Below, one piece after another: positions 6,399 through 7,481 of a stretch of DNA of 7,481 nt (the stretch's first letter is position 1; each line of letters starts with the position of its first letter). Under the pieces are notes generated by a model. It was not told the DNA's origin and ran no database searches. It saw only the letters and a list, made by a program, of their open reading frames with translations. The DNA is from an uncultured Clostridia bacterium (lineage in GTDB: Bacteria > Bacillota_A > Clostridia > Christensenellales > Aristaeellaceae), in assembly GCA_947166205.1 (NCBI GenBank), contig CAMVDI010000085.1, positions 1-7,481 on the forward strand, given 5' to 3'. The position numbers were made by a program, and so were the translations under genes.

Positions 6399-7481
6399 CT
6401 ACAGGGAAAGCAGAGCCTTGGCGATGGAAAAGTAAACCAGCAGGCTCAGCGCGTCCACGATGGTGGTGATAAAGGGGCTGGCCATGACGGCCGGATCGAA
6501 GCCCAGCTTCTTGGCCAGCATGGGCAGGCTGCAGCCCACCACCTTCGCGCACAGAATCGTAATCGCCATCGTCAGGCAGACGGCCAGGGCCACCGTCACG
6601 GTGATTTCGTCGTTGCCCATGACCATCCGGTCCACCAGCATGATTTTTCCGAAGCAGAGCACGGCCAGGGACGCGCCGCACAGGACAGCGGTCCGGATCT
6701 CCTTCCAGATGACCTTGGGCATGTCCCTGAATTCCAGCTCGTTCAGGCTCAGGGCACGGATCACCGTCACCGAGCTCTGGGATCCGGAGTTTCCGCCGGT
6801 GTCCATCAGCATGGGGATGAAGGCTGTCAGCGCCACCTGGGCGGCCAGAGCCTCCTCAAAACTGGTAATGATGAGTCCGGTAAATGTGGCGGAGATCATC
6901 AGCAGCGCCAGCCAGGGAATCCGGTGTCTGAACAGATCCCAGGGCGAGGACCGCAGATAGGTCTTGTCGCTGGGCGTCATACCGGCCATGATCTCCATGT
7001 CCTCGGTGGTCTCGTCCTCCATGACGTCCATGGCGTCGTCGAAGGTGACGATGCCCACCATCCGGTTGTCCCCGTCCACCACGGGAATGGCCATCAGGTT
7101 GTATTTGCGCATCATCCGGGCCACTTCTTCCTGGTCGGTATGAGTGCTCACCGTGATGAGGTTGCCGCCCTTGTCCATGACGCTGTCGATGGTCTGCAGG
7201 TCGCTGGGGGCCAGCAGCAGATCCTTGACCGTCACCGTGCCGATCAGCAGCCGGTTGTCCAGCACATAGCAGGTATAGATCGTTTCCTTGTCCACGCCGG
7301 TTCTCCGGATGCGGAGAATCGCGTCGCCCACGGTCATGCTGGGCTTCAGGCTCACGTACTCCGTCGTCATGACGGAGCCGGCGGAGTTCTCGGGATACTG
7401 GAGGATCTCATTGATCTCCTTGCGCATCTGGGGATCGCTCTGGGCGAGGATCCGCTGCACCACGTTGGCGGGCATCTCCTC
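6399..7481 (-). CDS. mgtE: MgtE-type magnesium channel (N-terminus beyond window)
   Basis: The frame is open to the right edge, giving 360 codons and a TAG stop; the true start lies outside and most of the N domain is missing. Numbering from the Met at 7475, residues 1-40 match the end of the MgtE N domain (MPANVVQRIL, YPENSAGSVMTTEY). Residues 35-155 are the paired CBS domains that sense cytoplasmic magnesium (TVGDAILRIR, GIVTFDDAMDVM). The acidic linker helix region is at about 150-165. The five-helix pore domain follows from about 185. It carries the hallmark TGGNSGSQS (226-234) and the last-helix block FDPAVMASPFITTIVD (326-341), where Asp341 corresponds to the selectivity-filter Asp of the family. 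The protein gates magnesium entry by CBS/N-domain closure at high internal magnesium. Any magnesium riboswitch in front would be outside the window. Confidence 0.96.
   Translation of the reverse strand, partial: EEMPANVVQRILAQSDPQMRKEINEILQYPENSAGSVMTTEYVSLKPSMTVGDAILRIRRTGVDKETIYTCYVLDNRLLIGTVTVKDLLLAPSDLQTIDSVMDKGGNLITVSTHTDQEEVARMMRKYNLMAIPVVDGDNRMVGIVTFDDAMDVMEDETTEDMEIMAGMTPSDKTYLRSSPWDLFRHRIPWLALLMISATFTGLIITSFEEALAAQVALTAFIPMLMDTGGNSGSQSSVTVIRALSLNELEFRDMPKVIWKEIRTAVLCGASLAVLCFGKIMLVDRMVMGNDEITVTVALAVCLTMAITILCAKVVGCSLPMLAKKLGFDPAVMASPFITTIVDALSLLVYFSIAKALLSL

Noticed and set aside
5635..6681. Second minus-strand open frame overlapping the flippase
   Set aside because: It is a shifted frame across the flippase and mgtE genes with Arg/Gly/Pro-rich composition; the true frames encode clear membrane proteins.

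Overview
The window reads as a GC-rich chromosomal segment from a Gram-positive-type member of the Bacillota, most likely a gut or rumen Clostridia lineage. This is an inference. It rests on GC-rich codon choice (CTG, GCC and CGG/CGC dominate), strong AGGAGG-type ribosome binding sites, an LCP-family cell-wall enzyme, a LacI-like sensor fused to GGDEF, and a zinc-ribbon membrane protein. The species cannot be named from the sequence. All five real genes lie on the minus strand, so the biological order runs from the right edge to the left. Long open frames on the plus strand are compositional shadows.

Reading in the direction of transcription: (1) the C-terminal three quarters of an MgtE-type magnesium channel (7481-6399, 5' end outside the window); (2) 24 nt later, a Wzx-type polysaccharide flippase (6374-4926); (3) a 106-nt gap with a convincing sigma-A-type promoter whose -35 box overlaps the flippase stop codon, followed by a leader with small inverted repeats; (4) a soluble protein with a LacI-like sugar-binding domain, a GAF-like middle and a GGDEF diguanylate cyclase domain (4819-2915); (5) overlapping it by 4 nt (ATGA), a secreted LytR-CpsA-Psr (LCP) protein (2918-1899); (6) a 149-nt gap that holds a degenerate second copy of the last 18 codons and stop of the LCP gene; (7) a membrane protein with an N-terminal zinc ribbon and a beta-rich, Ig-like and OB-like exterior (1749 to beyond position 1).

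The middle genes suggest a cell-envelope glycan theme. The flippase exports lipid-linked glycans, LCP enzymes attach glycans to peptidoglycan, and the cyclase is positioned to link a cytoplasmic ligand, probably a sugar, to c-di-GMP. The cyclase and LCP genes are almost certainly co-transcribed and translationally coupled.

The most unusual item is the duplicated LCP tail. The two copies are offset by exactly 96 nt. Copy 2 is still open in frame but has lost protein-level conservation. It has a perfect 8-bp inverted repeat that copy 1 lacks, and a 12-nt insertion in it makes a second hairpin. This looks like a gene tail turned into a structured intercistronic element. I found no CRISPR array, tRNA, rRNA, insertion sequence or clear intrinsic terminator.
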